A DNA stretch of 64,000 bases from Mucilaginibacter sp. KACC 22773 (GCF_028736215.1 NZ_CP117883.1:744001-808000), one strand, 5' to 3'; positions 35,057 through 43,960 are shown, counted from the stretch's first letter. A program made the numbers and translations. The notes: generated by a model from the sequence alone, not told the origin.

Positions 35057-37297
35057 TTATATGCGGAACAAAATAGTGATCATGGTGCCGGTGGCAGACT
35101 CAAATGATAATGTTCCATCCAGGTCATTACAAAGCCCTTTGATCAGTTTTATCCCAAGAGAATCGTAAGTGGCCTGGTTGACATCTCCCGGTATCCCGAT
35201 CCCATTATCTTTGATGATCAACTCTATTCGTTCTTCCTTTTGGCGAAGGCTTAGGGTGATTTTAGGTTCTGTATTCGCAGGGAACGCATATTTTGCAGAA
35301 TTAGTGATCGCTTCATTTATGATCAACCCTACGGGAATAGCCTTATTTACCGGAAGGCGCAGAGACTCTATATTCGTTGAAAATTTGATTTGGAGGTCGG
35401 GACTGAAGCTATCAAGAAAGTAGCCAACGAATTCTTCCAGGTAAGACTTCATGTCGATCGTTTTTATGTCTTCTGCCATATAAAGTTTCTGATGGATCAG
35501 GGACATGGCATAGATTCTTTGCCTGCTGATCTTTATTGCTGCTAATGCCTCACCCTTAAGATATTTCGACTGAAGCGAAAGGAAACTGAGTACCGTATGC
35601 AAATTATTTTTTACCCGGTGATGAACTTCTATGAGCAGGTACTCTTTTTCCTGAATAAGGCCTTCCAGTTCCTTGTTTTTTATTAGAATCTCTTCATTTT
35701 TAGTCGTGATCACAGCGTGCTGCTTCCCAATTATCCGAAACGTTTTTTGCCGTATATTATAGTGACGAACGAAAAAACCACCACCGATCAAAAGAACGCA
35801 GATACCTGCAATTGTTTCATTGATTGTTCGCCTGCTTTTACCTAATTCCGCATCCTGAAGTTTAGCTTTTTGATGTAGCAATTCGATCGAGTTATCCTTT
35901 TCTTTAGTTTTATAAACAACTTCCAGCTCCTGGAGTTGCTTGTTTTTGCTTAAATTGAGAAGAGAGTCGGATAATTTTCTGAATCGGATCGTGTAAAAGT
36001 AAGCTGACCTGTAGTCATGGGTAAGAGAATCCAATTTGGCGTGTTCGCCGTAACTATTTTGGCGGTAGAAATTATTATGCTCTTTTTCGGCGTACGCTGA
36101 AAAAGTACGCAGATAGACATAAGCTGCTGCGTAGTTATGCAAAGCTTTCTCGTAGGTTTCTAACATAAGGTAAATGCCCGCTTTTTTAAAATCATTTAAT
36201 CTTGGATCATTAAGGAGTCTTTTATTGGAAATGAAATATGGGCTTGCCTTTTTATAATCCTTCACTTGAAGATATGCCTGCAAATAGATGATCTGATTAT
36301 TATAGTTAACGTCGAAGTCCGCAAAGCTTGAATATTGAGCGATAGTTTGGTTTAGTAGATTGATGGCCAGCTGAGGCTGATGCATGGACAAATAAGTTCT
36401 GCATAAACCTTGGGCTATCATATAGGTATCTGAGGTATCGCGAGCTTGCACGGCGATTGCCATTGCCGTTTTGCCATGCTCTAAAGATTTAGGGCAATTA
36501 CGCAGGAAGTAATAGGCCACACTAACCGTATTTTCAATTTGCAATCGTTGCGGGCCGGTTTCTTCATGCACCTGCTCACTGGCGGTTATTGCCCAAAGGC
36601 CGTAAGTGAGCGCCTGCTGATAGTTGCCTAACCAAAGCTCATCCGTACACATTAAAATATAAATACCCTGCAGCTGTTGATGCGCCGATTTTAAGTGAGC
36701 CAATGCCAGTTTTGCAGCTTCAAGAGATTTCGTGAATTTTCCTTGTTGCTGATACAGGTCGGCGAGCATGAGCATATCCGCAGCGAGGTCAGCCCGGTCT
36801 GGAGATTGCCTGAGCAGAGCAATTGCTTTCTCCACCAGGGATACCCTGATAGCTAACTGGGGTTGATTGGTCAGGTCTGTATAGTAGCGTGATAATTCAT
36901 AACAGGCCTTACCGAAAAATATCGTGTCCCCGGTGAATTTAAGACGTTCCACCGCTTTTGCTACCAGCGACATTCCTTCTGTTTTCTTTCCATTCTTATC
37001 TGCTAAACGGCCTTCTACAAGTAGAATGTAACCATCCGTCCATGGCGAACCGAACCGTGGATGCAACTTCTTTGCTTTATTAATGAAGTAAGCGGCGCTA
37101 TCAAGGTCTTGCTTTGATGAACCTTCTTTTCTTATATAAAAATCTGCCAAATTCAAAGCAGTGCCCGCTCCGGTTGTTGACGCAGTGAGGCCTGGTACCA
37201 ATTTCAATAGGGAATCTGCCTTTTGGCGGGATGTAACTTGTCCATTGACTGTAAATACCCAATTAAGCAAGAACAGGCAGACGAGTATTTTTTTCAT
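35057..37297 (-). CDS. TPR sensor kinase 3 (HisKA_2)
   Basis: A 746-residue kinase on the opposite strand, convergent with the operon. It has a signal peptide (ILVCLFLLNWVFTVNGQ), TPR-type repeats to about residue 440, a membrane helix (TIAGICVLLIGGGFFV) and HisKA_2. The H-box here reads IEVHHRVKNNLHTVLSFLSL (His near 557), distinct from the other two, and the G-box DNGIGIPGD. Upstream, CTGGCATTAGATTAGCT on the minus strand (37373-37357) fits a sigma-54 promoter, with GG and GC 12 bp apart, but without the GAF-activator site at the usual distance. Confidence 0.9.
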   Translation of the reverse strand: MKKILVCLFLLNWVFTVNGQVTSRQKADSLLKLVPGLTASTTGAGTALNLADFYIRKEGSSKQDLDSAAYFINKAKKLHPRFGSPWTDGYILLVEGRLADKNGKKTEGMSLVAKAVERLKFTGDTIFFGKACYELSRYYTDLTNQPQLAIRVSLVEKAIALLRQSPDRADLAADMLMLADLYQQQGKFTKSLEAAKLALAHLKSAHQQLQGIYILMCTDELWLGNYQQALTYGLWAITASEQVHEETGPQRLQIENTVSVAYYFLRNCPKSLEHGKTAMAIAVQARDTSDTYMIAQGLCRTYLSMHQPQLAINLLNQTIAQYSSFADFDVNYNNQIIYLQAYLQVKDYKKASPYFISNKRLLNDPRLNDFKKAGIYLMLETYEKALHNYAAAYVYLRTFSAYAEKEHNNFYRQNSYGEHAKLDSLTHDYRSAYFYTIRFRKLSDSLLNLSKNKQLQELEVVYKTKEKDNSIELLHQKAKLQDAELGKSRRTINETIAGICVLLIGGGFFVRHYNIRQKTFRIIGKQHAVITTKNEEILIKNKELEGLIQEKEYLLIEVHHRVKNNLHTVLSFLSLQSKYLKGEALAAIKISRQRIYAMSLIHQKLYMAEDIKTIDMKSYLEEFVGYFLDSFSPDLQIKFSTNIESLRLPVNKAIPVGLIINEAITNSAKYAFPANTEPKITLSLRQKEERIELIIKDNGIGIPGDVNQATYDSLGIKLIKGLCNDLDGTLSFESATGTMITILFRI

Positions 37298-37966
37298 TTT
37301 GGAATATAGTCTTAAAGGAAGCGTATTTGTATGGGGCCTGTTAGTTGCAGTAACTAAGCTAATCTAATGCCAGTTTTAACTTGTTCATTTATAGCCTGTA
37401 AAAAAATGCTTGACGGAAAAGCTTGTTAAATATAACCAATTTCTCTTTTGACTTATCCAGATAGTTGAATTAGGTATTAGGCCGGAGATTCTGATGAACC
37501 AGACTACCCGATTCCGGTGAAAGCTTTTTGGTTAGGTTCCTGATATGCATTTAAACCAAAAAAGTTATTGCAATCGACCAGGCCGAAGGAATAACCAGGC
37601 CCTGCGGGTGCCTCGTCCGGCAACAGTAGCCGGATGGGCAGTTTCCCTTCAGCCGGTTGAAATCAATTTCATAATTATGCTGAAGCTTTTCTCCATCGCA
37701 GTCCCCGGATTGCTGTCAGGTTTTAATTCCTTTTCATTTAGCCTTTGCTTGAGGCAAATTTACCCCTCTTCAGCGGTCAAGGCCATGTGAATGCCGCTTT
37801 AAAAAATCTCCACACCTCGCTGCGCTTCGGGTAGTATTTTTTGCGGCAGCCTTGCCCCGCTCGCCCCCCGCGCAAGTTTTTTGCCTCTATCAAAGGCCAA
37901 ATGAGGGTTCCGTCGAAATGGTCTTTGAAGAACAGATTTTTTAAACAATTAAAAATTAAAAACGCA
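37298..37966. other. Noncoding spacer before the PRTRC module
   Basis: A 669-bp gap. The left part contains the sigma-54-like motif of kinase 3. The right part (about 37780-37960) has a GC-rich, C-skewed stretch (37845-37885) and a GCGG...CCGC inverted pair near 37772-37796. No tRNA or complete gene was found. Open frames here have no family resemblance. It may hold the leader or a transfer/replication site of the mobile module, but nothing proves this. Confidence 0.4.
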
Positions 37967-38344
37967 ATGGAACTAACAGGAAGATTAACCTCTGATGCTA
38001 AGGTTAGCGAGGTTAAGGGAGGAAAAAAAGTAGTGAATTTCAGTATCGCTATTAACGACAGCTACAAACCCAAAGATGGTGAACGGGTGGAACTGACCAC
38101 CTATGTGGAATGTGCTTACTGGATTAACCCGAAAGTAGGGCAATTCCTTAAAAAAGGCTTATTGGTACAATTAGGTGGCCGTTTGGGTAGCCGTGCATGG
38201 GTCAACAAGGATGGGGATGCTATAAGCTATTTAACCTGCAATATCTCCAACCTTAAATTTTTGGGCGGCTCATCAAACAGCACCTCCGCAAAGCCGGAAA
38301 AAAGCAAAAGCAATGCACCGGAAGACGACGACCTGCCTTTTTGA
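37967..38344 (+). CDS. ssb: Single-stranded DNA-binding protein
   Basis: A 125-residue SSB with an OB fold (MELTGRLTSDAKVSEVKGGK, then YVECAYWINPKVGQFLKKG) and the canonical acidic tip ending DDDLPF that recruits repair and replication proteins. The ATG at 37967 is chosen; a longer frame has a Pro/Arg-rich unconserved start. It opens a tightly packed plus-strand module (SSB, DUF932, small proteins, PRTRC genes) typical of Bacteroidota plasmids and integrative elements, so it is probably the element's own SSB rather than the chromosomal one. Confidence 0.92.
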   Translation: MELTGRLTSDAKVSEVKGGKKVVNFSIAINDSYKPKDGERVELTTYVECAYWINPKVGQFLKKGLLVQLGGRLGSRAWVNKDGDAISYLTCNISNLKFLGGSSNSTSAKPEKSKSNAPEDDDLPF

Positions 38345-38403
38345 GGGCGGAAACATAATATATAACCGAGAGCAATTCAGTAATCACTTAAAAAATTAAA
38401 GTC

Positions 38404-39468
38404 ATGTCACATAACATCAATGAAGCAAACGGGAAACACAGCTTTTTCAGTGTAAAGGAAAAAGCATGGCACGGGTTAGGTCAGATTGTTGAACAGTACC
38501 CCACAAGCGCAGAAGCTATAAAATATGCGGGTTTGGATTATTTCGTGGAAAAGCGCCCGCTGTTTACCTATGATACCGAGAACCATACAGGCGACCCGGA
38601 CAATGATATTCTAATCCCTGAAATCGAAGTACCCAATTATTTCGCTACTATCCGTAATGACACCGAACAGGTGTTGGGTGTAGTCGGCAAAGATTATGAG
38701 GTAGTGCAGAATGTGAACGCCTTTGAATTCTTCGACGCCATTGTAGGTGGCGGGGATGGCATTTTATACGAAACTGCCGGGGCATTGGGCAAAGGCGAAC
38801 GTATTTTTATCACCGCCAAACTACCGGGCTATATCAGGGTAGGCAGACAGGATATGATTGAGCAATACCTGTTTTTAACCACCTCGCACGATGGTTTCGG
38901 CAGTATCACCGCAGCATTTACCCCCATCCGCATTGTCTGCAACAATACCCTGAACGCTGCCATGCGAAACCATAGCAATTCTATTAAAATAAGGCATACC
39001 GCTTCAGCTAATGACCGCCTGAAACAGGCGCATACTTTAATGGGTATCAGCGGTACGATGGCAAACGAACTGGAAGATATTTTTAACCATTGGTCGCAGG
39101 TGCGTATCACCGACATGCAGGTGAAAAAATTGATACAGGTGGCTATGGCTCCAAATAAGGAAGTCATCACCAATCTGGAACTGGGCTTACTGGATAAGCT
39201 GTCAACTACCTATACCAATATCGTCGATAGTGTTTACGAATATGCTTTGGGAAATCCCACCCAGCAAATGGACACTACCGCAGGTACAGTATTTGGCGCT
39301 TACAATGCCATTACCGGGTATTTTCAAAACGTGCGTAAATACGGGAATGAGGAAGCCAAATTTAAATCGATCATGGACGGCACAGGCAAACAACGCGGGC
39401 AGGTAGCTTTTGACCTCTGCCGTGACTTCGCCCGTCATGGCGTGAATGCGCTGAACCAAATCAAATAA
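38404..39468 (+). CDS. DUF932 plasmid/phage-like protein
   Basis: A 354-residue member of DUF932 (phage/plasmid-like protein family TIGR03299). The N-terminal GKHSFFSVKEKAWHGLGQ and the middle EQYLFLTTSHDGFGSITAAFTPIRIVCNN, shortened here, are diagnostic. Its biochemical role is unknown; the family occurs almost entirely on mobile elements. It follows ssb by 59 bp. Confidence 0.9.
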   Translation: MSHNINEANGKHSFFSVKEKAWHGLGQIVEQYPTSAEAIKYAGLDYFVEKRPLFTYDTENHTGDPDNDILIPEIEVPNYFATIRNDTEQVLGVVGKDYEVVQNVNAFEFFDAIVGGGDGILYETAGALGKGERIFITAKLPGYIRVGRQDMIEQYLFLTTSHDGFGSITAAFTPIRIVCNNTLNAAMRNHSNSIKIRHTASANDRLKQAHTLMGISGTMANELEDIFNHWSQVRITDMQVKKLIQVAMAPNKEVITNLELGLLDKLSTTYTNIVDSVYEYALGNPTQQMDTTAGTVFGAYNAITGYFQNVRKYGNEEAKFKSIMDGTGKQRGQVAFDLCRDFARHGVNALNQIK

Positions 39469-39517
39469 ATTAACGGGGGAGCAATCCCCCTTATTTTCCA
39501 ACTCAAAATTTAACATC

Positions 39518-39895
39518 ATGCAACCTTTAAGAGCCATGAACAATGTACAGAAAGCAAGATTATTACACGCTTTACTGATGCACGAGATACCCGCATTTTT
39601 AATCTATACCCAACAGTTAAGCACCTATATGCGGGAGAACCCCGATGAAGTGCGCAGGGTTTGGGTTAACCAATTGTTCGGGGTGGATTTTTGGTTTCAG
39701 TTAGCCGACGAGGCAGACCGCAAAATCAAAAAATACGGCAGGCAACTGGAAAAGAGCAGTGCGGTATTCAGTGACCAGTTATTTGACGGCTACAGCGCAT
39801 TATACCTGAATCACTGCCTGACCACCTACACCGAACATGGCAAGCATACCGATCCCAAATTTAAAACAGCCGTCGAATTATTTTTTAATCCTTAA
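39518..39895 (+). CDS. Hypothetical mobile-element protein
   Basis: A 125-residue protein with an aromatic-rich helical sequence (LMHEIPAFLIYTQQLSTYM, then RRVWVNQLFGVDFWFQLADEA). No motif is recognised. A start at 39536 (MNNVQKARLLHALL) is an alternative. It lies in the SSB-DUF932-PRTRC gene string with short gaps on both sides, which supports it as a real gene. Confidence 0.6.
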   Translation: MQPLRAMNNVQKARLLHALLMHEIPAFLIYTQQLSTYMRENPDEVRRVWVNQLFGVDFWFQLADEADRKIKKYGRQLEKSSAVFSDQLFDGYSALYLNHCLTTYTEHGKHTDPKFKTAVELFFNP

Positions 39896-39907
39896 AACAC
39901 GCAGAAA

Positions 39908-40156
39908 ATGGAAAAGCAATTGCTAAAAAAACGTTTTGATGAACTGCTGACGGAATATGACCTGTCCGGCCAAATCGAACGGTTATATCAAAAAGCGGTA
40001 GACAGCGGGGCAATCGATGTGGAAAGGGAATCAGGGGATGATTACCGCCTCGCCAAGATTATTTGGTACGCTATTATCTTAAAATTAAGAGAGGAAAGCG
40101 TTCCGTATCATCCAGACAACCGCAAGGAGGCGCAAAATTTATCCCTGTTTTTATAA
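39908..40156 (+). CDS. Small hypothetical protein
   Basis: An 82-residue, charged, helical protein (KRFDELLTEYDLSGQIERLY, then DYRLAKIIWYAIILKLREE). No known domain. It sits 12 bp after the preceding gene and 18 bp before the next, consistent with an operon. Confidence 0.55.
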   Translation: MEKQLLKKRFDELLTEYDLSGQIERLYQKAVDSGAIDVERESGDDYRLAKIIWYAIILKLREESVPYHPDNRKEAQNLSLFL

Positions 40157-40174
40157 TCATTAAAGTATACGACA

Positions 40175-40414
40175 ATGGAACTATTAATCATTCATCTGAA
40201 TAACACGAGCCTGCATGCTTATAGCCTGATAGGCATAGGCTTGGCTATCCGCTACCTAATCAGCAGGCGCAGGTTCAACCGCAGGGGTGTAGCAGGTCTG
40301 CAGCAATTTTCATCCTATGAAAAATGGTGGATTACCACACGGATAGAAAGCCTGTTTAACCTGTTAGCCGTGTTGGCCATTCTTGCAGGTGCATTCCTTT
40401 TAATCTTTAAATAA
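40175..40414 (+). CDS. Small membrane protein of the PRTRC module
   Basis: A 79-residue protein with two hydrophobic segments: LHAYSLIGIGLAIRYLI near the N-terminus and LFNLLAVLAILAGAFLLIF at the end, joined by an Arg-rich loop (SRRRFNRRG). No family assigned. It is 7 bp upstream of PRTRC protein E. Confidence 0.6.
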   Translation: MELLIIHLNNTSLHAYSLIGIGLAIRYLISRRRFNRRGVAGLQQFSSYEKWWITTRIESLFNLLAVLAILAGAFLLIFK

Positions 40415-40421
40415 TCAAAAT

Positions 40422-41012
40422 ATGAAAACGAATTTCTTTGAAAATATAGCCAGTCTGAATGCCCCGGGCATTTGGAAAATAGGCATCCAAAATGACGAAA
40501 ACGGGCGTTTTGTAGTGTCTGCGCTTTATGCGCCAACCGAAAATAACGACCCTGCCCTGAAAACCATAGCCCCCCTGATTTTCAAGGGAACTGCTACAGA
40601 AATGGATGAGGGCTTTTTTGAAGCCATTGAAAAGCCCGTACAGGAAACCGCAGGTTTATACAGCAATCTTGATGCTTACCGTAAATCTTTAGAGGGTGCT
40701 AAAAAGAAACTGGCGCAAAATAATAAAAGTCAGCCCGCCAAGGTGAAATCAGAGGGTGACGAAGACGGTGAGGATGATTTGGAGGTTACCGAGCCGAAAG
40801 TTTCAGCCGAGGAAAAAAAGAGAATTTATACGGAAGCTATCAGAAAAGTCGTGTTACTGAACGATGCATGTAAATATGCAGAAGCCTTGGATGTTTTACC
40901 ATCCGTGACCGACTACCCTGAAAAGGCGGAGGAACTGAACAAGCGAAAAACCGACCTGACCCGGAAAAAAGAACAAATGGACAAAGCCCTGCAACTATTT
41001 AATCAAGACTAG
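40422..41012 (+). CDS. PRTRC system protein E
   Basis: A 196-residue protein that fits PRTRC_E (TIGR03741): an N-terminal beta-rich part (RFVVSALYAPTENNDPALKT, then PLIFKGTATEMDEGFFEAI), followed by a charged low-complexity linker (GDEDGEDDLEV) and a helical tail. The PRTRC cassette occurs on plasmids and integrative elements; the role of E is unknown. It is 2 bp from PRTRC C, so the two are probably coupled. Confidence 0.78.
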   Translation: MKTNFFENIASLNAPGIWKIGIQNDENGRFVVSALYAPTENNDPALKTIAPLIFKGTATEMDEGFFEAIEKPVQETAGLYSNLDAYRKSLEGAKKKLAQNNKSQPAKVKSEGDEDGEDDLEVTEPKVSAEEKKRIYTEAIRKVVLLNDACKYAEALDVLPSVTDYPEKAEELNKRKTDLTRKKEQMDKALQLFNQD

Positions 41013-41014
41013 CC

Positions 41015-41233
41015 ATGTTACAGACAACGCAATTAGAAAGGATTTTTATCCATAAGGAGAACGGGCAGGAAGTCCGCTTAACCGACCCCGGTAAAACATT
41101 CGACCCCGATATGGTACTCAACTTTTATGCGAGTACATATCCGGTATTGACCAACGCACGGATTATCGGGCCTGAAATCAGGAATGATGAAGTACAGTAC
41201 CGCTTTGAAAGCACAATGGGTACTAAGGGTTAA
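41015..41233 (+). CDS. PRTRC system protein C (ubiquitin-like candidate)
   Basis: A 72-residue protein matching PRTRC_C (TIGR03738): IFIHKENGQEVRLTDPG, then MVLNFYASTYPVLTNARI, and RFESTMGTKG at the end. The family has been grouped with prokaryotic ubiquitin-like beta-grasp proteins. The chain ends exactly in Gly, as a mature Ub-like modifier would. It lies next to an E2-like (PRTRC B) and an E1-like (ThiF) gene. Whether it is conjugated to anything is untested here. Confidence 0.85.
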   Translation: MLQTTQLERIFIHKENGQEVRLTDPGKTFDPDMVLNFYASTYPVLTNARIIGPEIRNDEVQYRFESTMGTKG

Positions 41234-41244
41234 AACGATTCACC

Positions 41245-41421
41245 ATGGAAAAGCTAATCAAAAAAAGAAAAGTAACCGTCATAGAACACAGTAAACAATG
41301 GAAAATACATCAGCTATTCGGTCAGTTCACCGAGCGGTTAGACCGCTTGCCGGACGCAAGAGAGGTACAGCAAAACCCGTTAAGGAGCGCACCGCAGGAA
41401 TGCACCGGAATGGTTTTTTGA
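41245..41421 (+). CDS. Small overlapping frame
   Basis: A 58-codon frame (KVTVIEHSKQWKIHQLFGQF in its first half) that begins 11 bp after PRTRC C and overlaps the next frame in another register. The first 35 codons look protein-like and the end looks random. Either this is the true small gene and the next starts at 41400, or it is a chance frame. Confidence 0.35.
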   Translation: MEKLIKKRKVTVIEHSKQWKIHQLFGQFTERLDRLPDAREVQQNPLRSAPQECTGMVF

Positions 41422-42404
41422 ACCATGCCTTTCAGCCTGTTTGGGGTGTAGCCTTTAATGACTGGCAAAAGGCTGAACAGGAGTTTTTTATTTCCGTCGA
41501 AAACCTGTGCAGACTCTACGGATGGACAAAGCCGGATGTTTCCGGCCTGTCCTTTCCCGAAAATATCAGGGAAGCTTATAATAAGGTTACTGAACAGCAA
41601 ACACGCAACTTCGATTTACAGGTTAAAATCGGACAGGATAAACAACATGCCTGTTGCATGACCACCCTGAAATCATTTGATACAGGCTATCACTTATTTT
41701 ATATCCCGGTGAGGCCGGTTTGGAAAATGCGGGACATAGAGGCGGAGCGTCCCCGGTACCAATTATTTATTGTGCTTTTCGCCTACCTCTATCAGGTTGC
41801 AGGAGTGCCGTTCTTTAATGAACCGGGAACGGTTGACAGTAATTATGACACGATTAAAAACTGGCTGGAAGAGGTCGATGGTGACGAGGATGAAGAAGAT
41901 GTTATTTACAGAAATCAGCAAGTCAACGAATTGAAAATATTGGAGCAGGCGGGGAAGATACTACAGTCTGAAATTCAAAAGCAATTCCAATTGAAAGATT
42001 TGGAACGGCTTTGCCTTAAATACCAAAATACGGGGGGGGCTGATAAATACCTGACGGAGTTGGTTACGGAGTTTATCAAATTGATTAAGGACTACCCTAA
42101 ACGGGCATTAAGGGAAAGCATGTACTACGAGGATGAGCCGGAGGATAACAATACCATTTATTGGGAACAGTATATTTCCTTTTACTGGAGCGGGGAAGAC
42201 AGGCTTGCAAAAATGCTGTTCAGGATGATAAACGATGAATTTCAGGAAATGGGTTACCAGGAAGAACCCGTAACCATGCAATGGTTTGACCGCCCGCAGG
42301 AAAAGCCCTGCCATGTTTTCGATTTTGAACCGAGGATTTTATCACTGATAGACCGACTATCTGAAATATTAAATGATTACGATTATGAAGAACCTAACGA
42401 ATAA
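41298..42404 (+). CDS. PRTRC system protein F-like
   Basis: Up to 368 residues; the ATG at 41400 (334 residues) is equally likely, since residues before it are basic and unconserved-looking and overlap another small frame. The middle (DTGYHLFYIPVRPVWKMRD, then YQLFIVLFAYLYQVAGVPFF) and its position between C and B suggest PRTRC F (TIGR03742), but I cannot confirm this by sequence alone. There is an acidic insert (EEVDGDEDEEDV). It overlaps the start of PRTRC B. Confidence 0.6.
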   Translation: MENTSAIRSVHRAVRPLAGRKRGTAKPVKERTAGMHRNGFLNHAFQPVWGVAFNDWQKAEQEFFISVENLCRLYGWTKPDVSGLSFPENIREAYNKVTEQQTRNFDLQVKIGQDKQHACCMTTLKSFDTGYHLFYIPVRPVWKMRDIEAERPRYQLFIVLFAYLYQVAGVPFFNEPGTVDSNYDTIKNWLEEVDGDEDEEDVIYRNQQVNELKILEQAGKILQSEIQKQFQLKDLERLCLKYQNTGGADKYLTELVTEFIKLIKDYPKRALRESMYYEDEPEDNNTIYWEQYISFYWSGEDRLAKMLFRMINDEFQEMGYQEEPVTMQWFDRPQEKPCHVFDFEPRILSLIDRLSEILNDYDYEEPNE

Positions 42405-43119
42405 CTTTTGTAATTCCTATCAGCCGGTTAAAGCCCTGCTGATTTGTCAGAAACAAACAACTGTTGAAGATGGCGGGGAAGAAAGCAATATTTACGTGGA
42501 AAGCTATGATATTGGCAAATTCGGAAAGCCGATAAACGCCCACCCGCTTACCTTTAAGGAAACTCTGCAATTAAGCGGCTTGTTTCAAGCCGCCGAGGAA
42601 ATGAAAACGGGCTTCCTGCGAAGCAGGGGCATCATACCTAATCAGGTGCTGTATGTTAATCCCCAACAGGGCGGGTATGCAGTTTGGTTTACCCCACCGC
42701 AGGAAGTGCCGTTATATTTCGCATCCGCTTTGGGAATTAAATCAGGGAGGGGGAAAGTCCCGGCAATGCTTTGGAAAGCAGGCCGGGAAGAATTAGCAGT
42801 ATTTGCCCTGAAAGCCGGTAAAAAACCAACAGGCAACACCAAATTGTTCCATGCACCATTCTTTAATATTTACCGTACAGGCAGGGTTTGTATGGGGACG
42901 GTTAAAATCAATATCAGCGAGTCCGCCCGTTTGGAAGATTTCATGGCACAATGGGAAAATTACTTTTGGAACAGCTATTTCAGCCACCTGATGGATGACT
43001 TTAACCCGGTAACCGAAAACATCGTCCAGTTATGGCAAACACTGGTTAAATCAGAAAATGCCTTTCCAACTCACCTGTTGAAATCCACCAATGACACCTT
43101 ACAAAGCTTAATGACATGA
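42385..43119 (+). CDS. PRTRC system protein B (E2-like candidate)
   Basis: A 244-residue protein (or 248 from the ATG at 42373) matching PRTRC_B (TIGR03737), a family also described as prokaryotic E2 family D. The stretch HAPFFNIYRTGRVCMG resembles the HPN...C region of ubiquitin-conjugating enzymes: His160, Asn165 and Cys173 in 42373-based numbering. WFTPPQEVPLYF and the C-terminal WENYFWNSYFSH are further family marks. It overlaps ThiF by 4 bp (ATGA). Proposed role: carry an activated PRTRC C on the Cys. This is inference. Confidence 0.85.
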   Translation: MKNLTNNFCNSYQPVKALLICQKQTTVEDGGEESNIYVESYDIGKFGKPINAHPLTFKETLQLSGLFQAAEEMKTGFLRSRGIIPNQVLYVNPQQGGYAVWFTPPQEVPLYFASALGIKSGRGKVPAMLWKAGREELAVFALKAGKKPTGNTKLFHAPFFNIYRTGRVCMGTVKINISESARLEDFMAQWENYFWNSYFSHLMDDFNPVTENIVQLWQTLVKSENAFPTHLLKSTNDTLQSLMT

Positions 43120-43940
43120 AAACGAAAAAATTAAAAGCCGTCAGGCCGAGCGTGCATATCGTAGAAAAAACATTGCTCAACCCTTATAACCCGATACAGA
43201 TTAATTTAATTGGTGCAGGGGGAACAGGAAGCCAGTTCCTTACCGCTTTAGGCAGAATGAACCACGCATTGATCGCACTGCATCATCCCGGTTTAATGGT
43301 GCGGGTATTTGATGATGATATGGTTGAGGTTGCGAACCTCGGCAGGCAACTGTTCGCTACTGCTGAATTGGGTATGTACAAGGCAGTGGCACTGGTCAAC
43401 CGGATTAACCTGTTTTTCGGAACGAACTGGAAAGCCATCACCGATAAGTACAATAAGGAAACGATTGCAGTCTCCCCCGATTTAAGAATGGCGGAGTTCA
43501 CCATATCCTGTGTTGATACCGTATCCGCACGTTTCGAGATTGCGGAATTACTGCTCAATTTGGATGAGCGGGTTACCTATATGCGTAACCGTCCGCTTTA
43601 CTGGATGGATTTCGGGAACAGCAGGGATACGGGACAGGTTATCCTGTCAACGCTGACAGACATCAAGCAACCCGAAAGCAAAAAGTTCAGGGTGGTGGAA
43701 ACACTGCCTATGGTTACTTCGGAATTCAGAGAATTATTGGAAACCTCGGAAAGTACGGACAATACGCCAAGCTGCTCTTTAGCCGAAGCCCTGACCAAAC
43801 AGGATTTATTTATTAATTCTGCATTAGCCAATTTAGGCGCTTCCCTCTTATGGCAGGTATTCCGGGAGGGCATACTGTTCAACAGGGGCTTTTTCCTGAA
43901 CTTAAAGGAGTTTAAAACACAGCCATTGAAAGTGGCCTGA
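43116..43940 (+). CDS. PRTRC ThiF-family E1-like protein
   Basis: A 274-residue E1/ThiF/MoeB-type protein. The nucleotide loop is GAGGTGSQ (residues 33-40), followed by VFDDDMVEVANLGRQ, the canonical Asp/Asn/Arg adenylation set. Asp in SCVDT (131-135) fits the metal-binding position. Cys220 in NTPSCSLAEAL is in the place of the E1 thiolation Cys. E1-like proteins adenylate the C-terminal Gly of a Ub-like partner, here most likely PRTRC C. It is translationally coupled to PRTRC B. Confidence 0.9.
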   Translation: MKTKKLKAVRPSVHIVEKTLLNPYNPIQINLIGAGGTGSQFLTALGRMNHALIALHHPGLMVRVFDDDMVEVANLGRQLFATAELGMYKAVALVNRINLFFGTNWKAITDKYNKETIAVSPDLRMAEFTISCVDTVSARFEIAELLLNLDERVTYMRNRPLYWMDFGNSRDTGQVILSTLTDIKQPESKKFRVVETLPMVTSEFRELLETSESTDNTPSCSLAEALTKQDLFINSALANLGASLLWQVFREGILFNRGFFLNLKEFKTQPLKVA

Positions 43941-43960
43941 TTTCATATCAAAAGAACCAA

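Noticed and set aside
37545..37790. Plus-strand frame of 81 codons before ssb
   Set aside because: Sequence looks random and lies in a region better explained as noncoding leader.
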